Of a stretch of 38,125 nucleotides of DNA, positions 21,421 through 32,237 are shown in pieces. Under the pieces are notes generated by a model. That model did no database searches and was not told the origin of the DNA. It worked only from the letters and a program-made list of their open reading frames with translations. This DNA is from Hemicentrotus pulcherrimus (Eukaryota; Echinodermata; Echinoidea; Camarodonta; Strongylocentrotidae), in the NCBI GenBank assembly GCA_003118195.1, contig BEXV01000843.1, forward strand, positions 12,375-50,499, given 5' to 3'. Each line of letters starts with the position of its first letter. The stretch's first letter is position 1. The translations under genes and the position numbers were made by a program.

Positions 21421-21880
21421 TTTTACATCATTAATTACATTCCACTTTGCAATGCAATAGCGTACAGTCTACAGTACAATATTGTAAGTCTAGTAAAGAC
21501 CTACCTGTACTTATTTTTAGAGATTAGAGGGGGATTTTGTTTTGGTTTATTTTAGGAATGATAACATATTGTCTGTGAATTATGTCCCTGGGGTAAATGT
21601 ATGGTGGTGAAAACTGAAAAGGTACCTAGAGTAATTAGCAAAAGGAGATCCATATTGTTTTCATAATTGAATACTTTCCACTTTTCAATGCAATATGCAT
21701 ATACTAGTCTACAGTACACTATTGTAATTCTAGTAAAGGCCTACTTATTTATAGGGATTGGAGGGGAGGCTGATTATACAATATTGTCTGTAAATGTTAC
21801 CCAATTCTCATAGTCTCATACATGTCTCTGGGGTGTTGTGAAGAAAAGGTACCTTGAAGGAAGTTATTAGCAAAAGAAAC
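21421..21880. repeat. Diverged tandem duplication, period about 235 bp
   Basis: Two units (about 21421-21655 and 21656-21880) share, in order, CATTCCACTTTGCAATGCAATA-like starts, GTCTACAGTACA, CTAGTAAAG.CCTAC, ATATTGTCTGT, CTGGGGT, AAAAGGTACCT and TTAGCAAAAG. Substitutions and small indels separate them, so the duplication is old. Confidence 0.85.
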
Positions 21881-23020
21881 AAAACACTCCTGTTTGGGGC
21901 CTCCTTACTTCCTGAAAGATTCTTGCTAAGGATGGCATGATGTCATCAAGTGTGACATGTGACGTGGGAATTCCCCCATCTCACTCTTTAATCATCTACA
22001 TGTACATGTAGTAAGTGATTGTTTATGGCTTTCACTTTCATATTTGTTTTCTATTATTAATTAGGAGTATGCTAATGAAGGGTCAATTTGTTATCATACA
22101 GCAGTTTGGAGTAATGTTGTAAAGTACTTATGCAATTGATATAGTTTCTAATTTTCCTCCCTTCAAATATTATAATAATCAATGTTTCAAATAATTAATA
22201 GCCTAAAATAATGATAATAAAGCACTTAGTTCCGTCAATCATGAGACTTGTGGTGCTATACATAATTATAGATGAGAAAATAACAACATACACCTTTGTG
22301 AAACAGAAAGCATATAGCTAAAGACATAGTTTAACAGACAAAATCAATGTTATTTAAACAGTTTTCAAACATAGTCTACACTAGAGATGATATCTGCATT
22401 AGAGATTAACTTAGGTTACAACAGGGAATTAGCATAGGGTACAAAACAAAATTTAATTGAATGGGCTCAAATAACAAACAAAGTGTTTAATTGTAAGATT
22501 CCTTTAATCTAAACTTCATTATTTCAAGTAAATATATAGTTGTATGAAATGCATGGTAAATTACATGTACATGGTATGCTAATCCCTACGTACATGTGTT
22601 GATAACTACTACTAATGCACGATGCACGTGTTGTATTGAGTAGTCTATTTTTTGGTTTTACTATCAATAACAAATGGCACAGATCGACATTGGATGAGTG
22701 CAATGATTACCCGCCTATAGCTTAACGGTAATTCAGTGTTGTTGAGTAGACAGCATGTATTATCAGGGGTGGGCGTCGGCCCTTACTACTGTACTCCACA
22801 TGTAGTCCTGACAGTGGCATAGACACACACACATGTATGCATTAATACATACACAGTCTCAGCGATCTGAGTCACACACAGCCCCAATAATACAAGCATT
22901 GAGGCATGCATGTGCTGTAGAGAACCCTCTGGTATGCATGGAGGATAGTCTTGTCTGCAAAACCTGTTGCATTCTCATGGGAAGATTGCCTTCATGATGA
23001 GAATAAAGCACTGGCTATTC
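21881..23020. other. No gene seen
   Basis: AT-rich. A tRNA A-box-like TAGCTTAACGGT lies at 22718-22729, but no B box or cloverleaf follows at the right distance. A TCC/TTC microsatellite lies at 23019-23040. Confidence 0.5.
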
Positions 23021-23087
23021 CTCCTCCTCCTTCTTCTTCTGTTGAAGTACAGGCCACCATGTAGTTGGTGTATATTTGTACTTTAAG

Positions 23088-23340
23088 AATGTGCAGATAT
23101 CACTATGAACATGACAGACAAAGAAAGCGGACAAAATATACAGTTCATCAGGTAGACAAAGGAACATCCCTTCACTGCTATAATGTAAAAATGTGTATAA
23201 CAGGTGAATATGCATGTGACACCTGTTCTACATATTTTTTACATAATAGCAGTGAAGGTTTGTTCCTTTGTCTATCTGAGGAACTGTATATTTTGTCCGC
23301 TATCTTTGTCAGTCATGTTCATAGTGTATATATGTACAGT
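23088..23340. repeat. Near-perfect long hairpin, stem of about 110 bp
   Basis: The left arm starts near 23088 and includes CACTATGAACATGACAGACA and GCGGACAAAATATACAGTTC. The right arm, reverse complemented, reads CACTATGAACATGACTGACA and GCGGACAAAATATACAGTTC. Pairing continues inward through TAGACAAAGGAACA, CTTCACTGCTAT and AACAGGTG to a loop of about 13 nt (near 23206-23218). Mismatches are few, so the palindrome is young or conserved. The 101-residue + ORF and 66-residue - ORF crossing it are by-products. Confidence 0.9.
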
Positions 23341-24168
23341 GATGTGGAAGATCTAATATATGTGCGGTAAAAAAGAACAGGCGCAATCCTAGCGCAACTG
23401 TGTTTCATTTCATACTCAATTATTAGTAATAAATTAGAATATTCAATATGCCACCAGACATGGGTCACTTTGGCACAAACAAACACTGTTGCAATGTATT
23501 TCGCTGGGATTCTCTTCTGACCTGTTTGGCTGTATGCCTACCGATCGCCACCACAGAAACAAACTGGACATTATTGCAGATAGAAAGAAACAGGCTCTTG
23601 AATCTCTGATGATAACAAAGGGAATAATAATAATATTGTAACATGTTAGATTTTATCAATGAGTCTTATGTTCCCAAACTACATGTGCACATGGGCAAAT
23701 TTATGGTGGGATTAACAACTTTTGAGATAATGATTTCAAATGTGACCTAATTTTGTGTCGATATTGAACATATTGATTGTTAAAAATTGTAAATATCATA
23801 CATGGGTTTTTCCTTCTGTTTTTAAATGTTTGTTTAAAGCCCCACTGCACTACTTAAAGCTACTTGTGCCCTCTATATAGCAAACAGTGACCATTGGTCC
23901 CAGTTAATTGAAAGTCGATTTGATGAGATAACAACCATGCAAGGAGGTCTAATCCCTCCTTGCCAAACTAGTGCGGATAGGCTTTAAACTACAATTACAT
24001 TACAACATTCAAAGACACGTCATTGCCAATCCTCTTACATGTACATGTATGTCCTTGTGACCTTATTAGGGTCTGAAATGCCAGGCTAGTATCAGCCCCC
24101 TGTGGGTATGGAACACAATAGAGAAGTAATACTAGACCATGAAAGAGAGGAACAATAGTAAGAATAAA
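23341..24168. other. No gene seen
   Basis: Unremarkable AT-rich sequence. A TACATGTACATGTATG cluster lies near 24036. Confidence 0.55.
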
Positions 24169-24670
24169 CCAGGAACTAAATACTAATCATTAACACTGAG
24201 TATATTAGGTATACTATTTTGAGTTGTCACCGTATCGGTGTCGATATAATTTTGTCTTGTAAAAGCAGTCATTGCTTCCTTGAAAAAGACCCCCTCCCCA
24301 CCAGGTTTTGTGTTCCTGCCATACACTACCAAAGCCTAGACCAGGGATGAGAGTTTAAACTAACATACCCTGCCTAGACTAAAGTCATGTTAATGACTAC
24401 ACCGGTAACTTCATGCTACTCATTAACAGTCTGTACATAGTACACATGACCCACAGTCCCACAATCTAAATTAATATTTACCAGGAACTATATATTACAA
24501 CTCCTAATATTATCCATGTTCTGTACTTGTATAGTGGGTATACCCGTGTCAAAATCATTTTATCGTGTGAAAGTAGTCATTGTTCCTTGAAAAATACCCC
24601 CCTTCTTCCCCCCCCCCAAGTTTGGTGTTGGTGTCCCTGCTGTACACACCCAAAGGGTATAACGTATTAT
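24169..24670. repeat. Diverged direct duplication, period about 312 bp
   Basis: Both units begin CCAGGAACTA (24169 and 24481). They share AGTCATTG.TTCCTTGAAAAA, a C-rich run and GTGT.CCTGC...TACAC.ACC.AAAG, including a repeated ..GTGTCGATAT/..GTGTCAAAATC segment. The second unit fades after about 24660. Confidence 0.75.
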
Positions 24671-25510
24671 TAGTTTTTATGTCTGACTCTTGAGGTTATT
24701 TTGAGAATGAATCGTGTGTTTACTCTACCAAGATTAATTGCCACATTTAAAAGGCACGACCACAATAAACACTGATTTCCTTGTTCGATAAAACTTACAT
24801 ATACATGTACAGCATCTCATCATAATGTCTCATTTTTTTAATGTTTGCCTAGGTGATTCTTAGATAGGAAATGTCCTCTTTTGGACATGTACTGTAGGTT
24901 TAATATATATTTCATGTAAATATAAAAACATTTAAAAATGTTACTGGTATACAATTTTCATTTTTGCCCCTTCCAAGATGCACTGTACAAGTGGTTTGAC
25001 ATTGTGAATTATGTCTAAAGTTAACAAAACAAAATTTAAAGTTTTAAGAAGTATTTCAATACCTGTATTAGAAGCCCAGAATGCATCTTTACATGCACGT
25101 ATTAAAGGTTACCAATCATACTTTATAATATTCATTGAACAGGAGTTAACTGAGTCAACATAGTTCATCAAGGAATAGGATATTTAGTAATTTGCTTTCA
25201 TTAATGTATGTGTCATTCGCTATCGCAGCAATTATATATATGGTGAATTCTTCCCATTATATGCCATTCCCTTGTAACCCTAAAGCTCCATGTAATACAG
25301 GGCTTAGCTGCAGACCAATTAAGGTCCAAAGGTTAACCCTGTGGCACAGTCAACAGCTCAAAGCATATTGATTTATTGATTTGTAGGACTATCACTGGAC
25401 CTGCAATACTTACATGTACATGCACCATTAGAATGAAATCATTATAGTTCAAGCATTTGAGATGGCAAACAATTGAAATTAGGCCTTTATTCTTGAAATG
25501 TCATTTCAGC
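24671..25510. other. No gene seen
   Basis: AT-rich sequence with TACATGTAC clusters near 24802 and 25411. Confidence 0.55.
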
Positions 25511-25513
25511 TCA

Positions 25514-25531
25514 GAGAGAGAGAGAGAGAGA
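25514..25531. repeat. GA microsatellite
   Basis: Nine GA dinucleotides. Confidence 0.9.
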
Positions 25532-26621
25532 TGAGGGAATGTGAGAAAAAAGTCATGAAAGTCATTTTGTCTTTATTTAAGGACTGATATATTCATTGTC
25601 ATAGCTAAACTAGAATTATTGTTGGCTGCATACGCATGCACGTTAAGAAGAGAAACTAAATTCAGTTTCCCAGTTAACCATGGCTAAATGACACTTGTCA
25701 GTGTAGCCTTTGTTGAATATATCATGAACTTATCAGATAAATAAGTGATAATATTCCATTCTAGGAAACACCAACAACCACATGATCATTATGATGAATT
25801 ACGTAGTCAAGTTTTCTCAAATGGATATCATCCATTTGGCATCCACATGCCAGCTGAGCCTTGTCAGTGCTATTATTAGAAACAAGGACGGTTCAGGAGG
25901 AAGTTAAGGTTGAAATGACCCTGGGGTCAATCCTCGGAGGTCAAGTGCAGGGATAAGACTCCTCCGCATCCTTGCTCCTCCTTTTGATTCATTCATAAAG
26001 CTTGGAGTGTGTGCAGAGAGGGGGGCCCAGCCTGCATGGGCTTAGTCACCGAGGTTGGGTTAGGAGGGCATATTTTCCCACACACTGGCCTCAGTTCATG
26101 TATAAGTACTCATTGCATCAGGGGGAAAAATATGGTTCCTGTATTTGGTTTAGTTTGTTTTGTTTTGCTTAATTTTCATTCTGTTAGGATGTCAAGTTAT
26201 GTGCTCTCAGTAGAAAATGTATTACGACAGGCACTCATACACATCAAAATTATATACATGTAGTTGTGTATGATGTACACAATGGAGGCCTACATTCTGT
26301 TTAATTGGTGATTGCATTATCTAAGAAAAACCACAACCACATCTCACTAAGCACCAGTGAATGGATTTATAGTTTATTTGCTCTCTTTAATTATAAACAG
26401 CTTTTATGATTCAAAGTTGATGAATGATGAACATAACACCTACACACATTTCCAATGAGTAAATTTTCTTTAGAAATGACAGAAAGACCAATTAATTATT
26501 ATTAATCATGAATCTTAAAGAGTGATTCAAGTGAGTGATTATAGGCTCAAACATAAACAAAATCTTGTTTACATAATTTCCATACATAATAACTAGCTAA
26601 CTAGTGATGATGAACTTCAAT
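25532..26621. other. No gene seen; GC-richer patch at 25850-26110
   Basis: The patch (CCTGGGGTCAATCCTCGGAG, then GGGGGGCCCAGCC) is richer in GC than its surroundings. It carries an 84-codon ORF without any recognised motif. A conserved regulatory element is possible but not shown. Confidence 0.4.
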
Positions 26622-26692
26622 ACATGTTATTATTGATGTTAGGGATAAACTTGACCAAGTTCTTTATGACACTTGATTTTCAAGGATGGGGG
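26622..26692 (+). CDS. Weak candidate first exon with a hydrophobic N terminus
   Basis: From the ATG at 26622 the frame reads MLLLMLGINLTKFFMTLDFQ, then GW, and meets a strong donor GG|GTAAGA in phase 1. A hydrophobic start followed by a phase-1 junction is the usual shape of a secreted protein's first exon. The phase would fit mini-exon D (GAA, Glu). However, mini-exons A-C lie upstream, there is no visible promoter, and the donor may be accidental. Confidence 0.15.
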
Positions 26693-27560
26693 TAAGAGAG
26701 CAAAGCAGAGAACAAGAGTTTGTGGTTTTTCTTCTCTAAAAGACACTGTGACAAAAGTTACAGGAAGTTCTGAAGTTCCTCATTTCAGCTCTCATCAAGC
26801 CTTCAAACTAAATCACAGCATTCCATTTGTATTACTACTACTACCTGTACGCCCCACACAATAGAAGCATATGCTGTGCTAGTTTAAAGCAATATATTAT
26901 ACCAGACTATGTCATCGCTGCAGTAGGGTGTCACCCATTGTGATGTCACAATGCAAACAATAAAAGCAAACCAGGATATATATATCCTGAAGTGTGTAGC
27001 TTCTTTGAATATATATATGAGTGTGTGGTTTCATATGTATCTGAGTTAGGAGGAAATGACTAAACAAGAAAGCTATTTTAGGATGAGTAAGGGAAATTAA
27101 TGCCTAGTCTTCCAGAGCTAAAATGTAATACAAAACAGTAAATTGCACTACCTTTGATATGTATTTGCACAGTAATCATATGTTAACTAAAATATGTCCA
27201 TTTGAAAAGGTAGTTATTGTATTGCTCATCAAATTCCTTGATCATTACAGTGGAATGTGCTACACAAATATTTCCTATGTATATTTCATTTCACAACTAG
27301 AGTATAAAAAGGAAAGGCGCCTGTCACCTCTACATTGTGCTACAGGTGTATATGAACAAAAATATTTGTTTCATGATTTATTTAGGACTACCGGCAGTAG
27401 TAGTTTGTTGTTTCTAAACTTTCTAATATATGCGCAATACACACATACCGGTATAATTTGTGATTCACTGTGAAAGGATTGTTTGTTTTTCATTTTATTT
27501 ACAAAATGTACACTATAGTATTCCCCAATAATTTTAGAATTAACGTACAGGGTAGGAACA
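26693..27560. other. No gene seen
   Basis: AT-rich sequence with short TA repeats (near 26976 and 27011). A 104-codon + ORF (27159-27473) has no domain and composition like random AT-rich DNA. Confidence 0.5.
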
Positions 27561-27574
27561 AGGAGGTGATGCAT

Positions 27575-27735
27575 ATTTTCTTTGTTCAAGTTCAAATTTA
27601 ATTCCAATAATAGCATTTACACATACATATTTATCAGATATACAGCACAGATACAAATCATTATTTATGGAATCAAGGGTACAATAAAAGACCAAGGCGG
27701 TCTGTCTTGTCGAGATAGTCCCCCCTTTTAATTGC
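27575..27735 (-). mobile_element. Probable LINE 3' end (reverse)
   Basis: Read on the - strand it runs from AAGGGGGGACTATCTCGACA (27708-27727 on +), through GACAGACCGCCTTGG and an AATAAA-like stretch, to a TTTGAACTTGAACAAAG-type tail (27586-27602 on +). The CTCGACAAGACAGACCGCC block with a following A/T-rich tail resembles LINE 3' UTRs I associate with invertebrate non-LTR elements. That match is from memory. Confidence 0.4.
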
Positions 27736-28690
27736 ATCAATACAAATTATTTCATTCACGATTATTTCATTTACAAATAATTGTATTTCAATAGTGTGAA
27801 TGCAAGCTGCATACATGTGTTGTTGCCAGGGAGGGCAAACATCATGGCTTGTCACCTGACAACACGTTATATATGCATTTTGCATTCTGACTATTGGAAT
27901 ACAATCATTCATTCATATAGGTGAATGAAATACTTGTATTGAGGCACTTCACAGTGACAGATGCATTCAATTTGGTTACATATCAACAATTGTCTATTCA
28001 TCTTGTTCTACTATAGGCTTCATACTGGGCTAGGCCCCTATTTGATTCATCTTTAATTCCCTACTCAGTAGAAGGTAGGGGGTATAAGTTTCCCTTCTCA
28101 ATGGGAATTCTTACAGAATTTTACTGTAGGCATGTGTCTAGTATCTGGGAAAAAGCATTTCCTTTTTATAACTCTTTCTTAGTTAATTTCCTTGATCAAA
28201 TTGGCCGACAAAACATATTTGACAACATTCCAAGATTTTTTCTCTGTTTCTGAAGAAAGATGAATAATAATCATAAACAGATTCAGACAATACAATTCAT
28301 GGTTTGTGTAGGTCAATTCTAATACTTTATCTTTATCATCACCAAGCCTATTTGGATAGATATAAACCAGGTTATTATTAGAAGAAAGGTCCTGCAAATA
28401 TATCCTGCAGAATTGTGTATGTGAAAGTAAATTGTATTGGCTGTGTCCATAAGTAGTTATTCTGTTGACCAAATAGCCACACAAAAAATAGGATGTGATA
28501 TTTTGTGGATTTAGAAGTAGGAAATCTATCATACATGTTGGGTAAATTGTTAGCTGTATTTGGCAAGTTAGATATCATTGTCTAAAGGCAGTCAACTCAA
28601 ATCATTTTGACAGAGTTCACAACTTGTCAGGCTCCAGACGGGATATAATCTTTTAGTTAGGCAGTACAGAACAGGAATTAACAGATTCAT
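27736..28690. other. No gene seen
   Basis: A 117-codon - strand ORF (28179-28532) contains no recognisable motif. Nothing else stands out. Confidence 0.5.
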
Positions 28691-28700
28691 TATCATCTGA

Positions 28701-28982
28701 AAAATCAAGGGGAGAGAGAGAGGCATAGGAAATAACCCAAAACAGAGTGATTTTATGATTGATAGGAATCGAGATATGGACACTCTGGTTCCATACATAG
28801 ATATGTGCTGTGACTGCAGCAGGGAGTTACATGAAAAGATATGTCTGGGACCATAGGGTTCAAAGTGTATCAACCACTGTTATCAGTCAATAGAGGAATG
28901 GGTTTCCTGTAAGCTGTGTCAATGTGAGAGATCTGTGGTCTTAAAGGGGGAGGTCACTCAAGTGTGTTATGTAGCTTTCTAG
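28701..28982 (+). pseudogene. Cys-rich reading frame, zinc-finger-like relic
   Basis: On + the frame runs from the TGA at 28698. It includes MCCDCSRELHEKICLGP, a TAG at 28854-28856, then GSKCINHCYQSIEEW and VSCKLCQCERSVV, ending at TAG 28980-28982. The spacing C-x2-C-x8-C...C-x2-H-C...W-x2-C-x2-C resembles a PHD/RING-type treble-clef zinc finger, and the last part also looks like a VWC repeat. One internal stop marks decay. The opposite strand has a 93-codon ORF (28592-28873) without such a pattern. Confidence 0.35.
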
Positions 28983-29190
28983 TTTGAGCATTTATTGTCA
29001 ATGTAGGTTTGTATCAACCACTGTAATCAGTCAATAGAGGAATGGGTTTCCTGTACGCTGTGTCAATGTGAGAGATCTGTGGTCTTAAAGGGGGAGGTCA
29101 CTCAAGTGTGTTATGTAGCTTTCTTGTTTGAGCATTTATTGTCAATGTAGGTTTGTACATTGTAGATGGTCTTAAAGGGAGAGTCATGGC
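28866..29190. repeat. Recent 144-bp tandem duplication
   Basis: Units at 28866-29009 and 29010-29153 differ at only a few bases (for example TGTTATC/TGTAATC and GTAAGC/GTACGC). A degenerate third start (GGTCTTAAAGGGAGAGTCA) follows at about 29170. The period is 48 codons, so the Cys-rich frame is preserved from unit to unit. Confidence 0.95.
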
Positions 29191-29679
29191 TCACAAACTT
29201 GTTTAGCGTATCTGTGTAGGGTTTTATTCAGTTCATAGTTACCGGTATGCATAGCTGCTGATCATTCCTGTTTTGGAGGAATGATTCCTATTACCGGTAT
29301 TTGAAGTTGACTAAATTCTTGAACTCTCAACTTTTTCTCTTTAATAAAAACTCCTGTTTAAAGATGTACAAGATGCAATGTATTCCCAATTATGGCCTCA
29401 AGAGATTCTTACTTCTTAGGGGTTTTTTTTTGTTTTGTTTGTGGGGGGGGATTACTGATGTGAAAGGTTGGGAGACATGGTTACACTGTATCCGATCTTT
29501 CATTAATCTTTATGTATGGATGCTTAAGGTCTGTTCTTTACCTAGTGGGATGACACCCAAGATGAAATATTTGTTAGCATTAAATATTGCCTACAAACAT
29601 TTAGATGGCAATACTTGAACCTAAATTCGCAACAACAAAAAACAGAAATATACATAGTTATGTCTAAACGTTCAATGTT
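29191..29679. other. No gene seen
   Basis: TACCGGTA palindromes lie near 29241 and 29293, and a T8 / G8 pair of runs near 29423-29450. The 105-codon + ORF (29301-29618) has no recognised motif. Confidence 0.5.
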
Positions 29680-29866
29680 GAATATATCTATCCAGACAGG
29701 ATCGATATGATAATTTCTTAAATATATCAATTACTAGTAGCCGTTTTTTCCCCCCGGCATAATTTGTTTGTATCATAACGTATTAGTCAAAACATATTCT
29801 TTCACAAGATTGGTAATAACAGCTTCCATTTCATTCTTTTGAGAGGGGGCGTTTCCAAAACTGGTA
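29680..29866 (-). mobile_element. TTAAAGGTAAAGACCAG family, truncated copy 2
   Basis: The reverse complement matches the 33378 copy: the ATCTATC..GACAGGATCGATAT segment, the GGCGGTTT..CCCGGCA region, TTAGTCAAAACATATTCTTT and the terminal CCAAAACTGGT. The outermost TTTACCTTTAA is lost. Confidence 0.75.
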
Positions 29867-30130
29867 AGGTGACACCCAAGTAAGAAACATTTTTTAGCAC
29901 CAGATTTGTAGTATGTGCATGTTTCTGCCCCCTATATATTATATCTTTATTGACAATATACATGTAGGCGTATTTGTATGTTTAAGATTAACAATGGATA
30001 AAGTCTACTTGATGTGTGTACACATGTGTAACCTACCCTGTCTGTTCTTGTCTGCAAAAGATATTGTTTAGCTTAGTGCACATTTCTGTCCTTTAAAGTG
30101 AACAATAAGTAGTAACATAAATTTATGAGC
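29867..30130. other. No gene seen
   Basis: Short spacer between two copies of the same repeat family. Confidence 0.6.
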
Positions 30131-30511
30131 TTGAAGGTAAAGACCAGTTATGGTCATGCGATTGCATTGTGAAAGAAACGTTGTGGAATCGATCAGAAAA
30201 GGTTGATCATCTAGCATCTAGCATCTGCAACTAAGATTCTGGAATCATCAAAATGATAAGAAATTTGGCCCATTCTTCGTAAAGTTACAAGCACTATACA
30301 CAGAAAGATGTATATGGGACCACCCTGTATCTCTCACAGACCATGAGAGAAACCAATTTACCAATTATATGAATTAGTAGGAGGATTCCCGGCAAATTTT
30401 TTATCATCATGTACTATTAGTCAAAACATATACTTTAGCATGATTGGTAATGAGAGCTTCCATTTCATTTTTTGAAATTGGGGCGTTTCCAATACTGGTC
30501 TTTACCTTTAA
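30131..30511 (-). mobile_element. TTAAAGGTAAAGACCAG family, complete copy 3
   Basis: Both ends are preserved. The left end is TTGAAGGTAAAGACCAGTTA and the right end is CCAATACTGGTCTTTACCTTTAA, given here across 30489-30511. TTGA/TTAA flank it, consistent with a mutated TTAA duplication. About 380 bp with no coding capacity. This copy defines the family ends best. Confidence 0.88.
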
Positions 30512-30990
30512 GCCCTTTATCTTATAAGATAGTCATTAGTATACTACCATACAATTTTCCATCAGTTATAACAAGGCAATACATTCATTTTTATAGATAA
30601 AGATAAGTTCTGGTTTTTAGTTATTTTTTAGATTGAAACCCTACGTTTAACATAATGGTTTTGGATGATATATTTTGAGCAGATCAAAGCTTGATTTGAA
30701 GCAATCTTTTTCACATTACTTCCATATTCAATGTTGAGTGTATGCACACTTTATCCAGAGCTATGGTGAAGTGGGATGACAGTCATTTTCTGTTTACAAT
30801 GACATACTCGGTGCATTCAAAATGTTGTTTTTCTCTAGATCGTCGGTTGAGGGCATTTTTTGATAAGAGCCCATAATTCATGAGTTGCCTATTTTTCAAG
30901 CAACGCACATTACATTTTCACTCCAAACTTCCTCTTTCTCTTGTAATAAAAAGGCTTGTTCACATATGGCCCAGTTAAGTGCCACAAAAA
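30512..30990. other. No gene seen
   Basis: Plain AT-rich sequence. Confidence 0.55.
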
Positions 30991-31190
30991 AAAAGTGTGC
31001 ATGGGCTGAACCCAGGGAATTGTTCCCGCCAGGAGCCATTTTACAAGGGGGCACAGGCCCATCCAACCACCTTAATGTTTGCATCATACCAGGTACCCAT
31101 TTAACACCTGGGTGGAGAGTGACAATTGTAGATCTAAGTCTTGCCAAAGGAAATCTCGCAACGAATGAAGCTCTGGTTGTTGAAAGAACA
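30991..31190 (-). mobile_element. SINE-like repeat, copy 3 (reverse)
   Basis: Read on -, it carries TTCCTTTGGCAAGACTTAGA, TCTCCACCCAGGTG and AAATGGGTACCTGGTATGAT, aligned with copy 2 at 12150-12225. The flanks diverge. ORFs of 106 (+) and 118 (-) codons crossing it are incidental. Confidence 0.7.
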
Positions 31191-31779
31191 TTTAAGGAAA
31201 TATAGTTATAAACATTTTCAGAATTATCATTTCCACATGCAACCAAACACACCTACATATTCTTGAAATAGATAATAATTCATACGTAGCTAAATCTGGA
31301 ACTAAGTACCGGTAGAAACTGAAACTACATGTAGCACCATATCAGAATATAAAACTCTAAGCCACCCCCGGAACCCCCTCCTCCTTAAAAGAAAACACAT
31401 GGAGAGTAAACAAAAAAGGAAAAGAATACATTGGATTTGATTTACAAGCAGATGTACTTGGGGGGAACTGGAGTAATGGAGTTGTGTTTTCTGTCTAAGA
31501 TCTTAAGTGGTGAAAATATGTTGCTCTTGACAGTTATGACCCCAATTAGCATGCAGTGTCAATTCATATAACTAGGTAGGGGGGTCCATCATGATACCAA
31601 TAATCTTCCTACATGTAGTTGGCTGATATAAGACCCTTCATTCAATCATGGGGGGGGGGGGGTGTATTGTGAATTTTAAGGGGTGGGTAATATGCATAGA
31701 TTTTTCTGATAATAAATCTGAAATTTGTTTGTTTATGCAGGCCTATTTAGCATAATTCTCTGTTTGTGTGCATTAGTCC
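31191..31779. other. No gene seen
   Basis: A G12 run lies at 31651-31662. TACCGGTA is near 31306 and TAGGCCTA-like AGGCCTATTTA near 31739. Confidence 0.55.
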
Positions 31780-31938
31780 TCTTCCTCCCTTCCTTTTCAT
31801 CTTTTTTCCATCTTTTTTGTTCTTCTTGTTGTTCTTGTTGTTGTTCTTCTTTTCCTTTTTCTTTTTCTTCATCTTTATCTTCTTATTCTTCCTCCTCTCG
31901 TTGTTGTTCTTCTTCTCATCCTGTCGCCTCCCCTCCAG
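31780..31938. repeat. 150-bp polypyrimidine tract (TTC-rich)
   Basis: An almost pure T/C run dominated by TTC and TTG triplets, ending CTCCCCTCCAG. It produces the Ser/Phe/Leu-rich and Lys-rich ORFs on the two strands. It could act as a strong splice-acceptor tract, with a 15-nt phase 1-1 fragment (31939-31953) behind it, but joining that to mini-exon D would create TAA. Confidence 0.9.
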
Positions 31939-32177
31939 TTTCTTCTTCAAAATGTAAAACATGAACTTGTAAACCCTATAAATAATTGAAAGATGTTATG
32001 TATATTCCACTTATTCCTTTGGAGTTTGATAATCTTTAACATAACACTTGCAGAGTGCACAATTTGGTGCAATATGGTGCTTACTAAATCAGTCAAGTAG
32101 AAAAGGAGGGAAAATAATTTATAATTCTGTTCAGCTAAATGTCTTGATTTTAAGCTAACTATGTCTTTTTGTACAAG

Positions 32178-32237
32178 AAGGTGTAACAACAACTCAGCCA
32201 TCTATGACAACAAATGAAAATGAGCCCGGAACTCCTA
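32178..32237 (+). CDS. Mini-exon D: Thr-rich, phase 1-1
   Basis: 60 nt between acceptor TTTTTGTACAAG and an excellent donor CCTA|GTAAGT. In phase 1 it encodes (E)GVTTTQPSMTTNENEPGTP. With mini-exon C ending in G, the split codon is GAA (Glu). Thr, Pro, Ser and acidic residues dominate as in A-C. An alternative acceptor three bases later would only shorten it. It is the best-bounded of the four. The next exon would be joined through A|NN. Confidence 0.65.

Noticed and set aside
22716..22790. tRNA-like A box TAGCTTAACGGT
   Set aside because: No B box or cloverleaf at the right spacing.
23065..23370. 101-codon Cys-containing + ORF
   Set aside because: It spans both arms of the long hairpin; the frame is a by-product of the inverted repeat.
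25765..25800. Thr-rich frame ETPTTT after acceptor TTCCATTCTAG
   Set aside because: The Thr-rich frame hits TGA at once and no donor lies before it; the phase does not fit the mini-exon series.
30896..31252. 118-codon - ORF and 106-codon + ORF
   Set aside because: Both run across a SINE-like repeat copy.
31939..31953. 15-nt phase 1-1 fragment behind a strong pyrimidine tract
   Set aside because: It ends in T, so joining it to mini-exon D (starting AA) would create a TAA stop.
31725..31964. Ser/Cys/Phe-rich + ORF and Lys-rich - ORF
   Set aside because: Low-complexity translation of a polypyrimidine tract.
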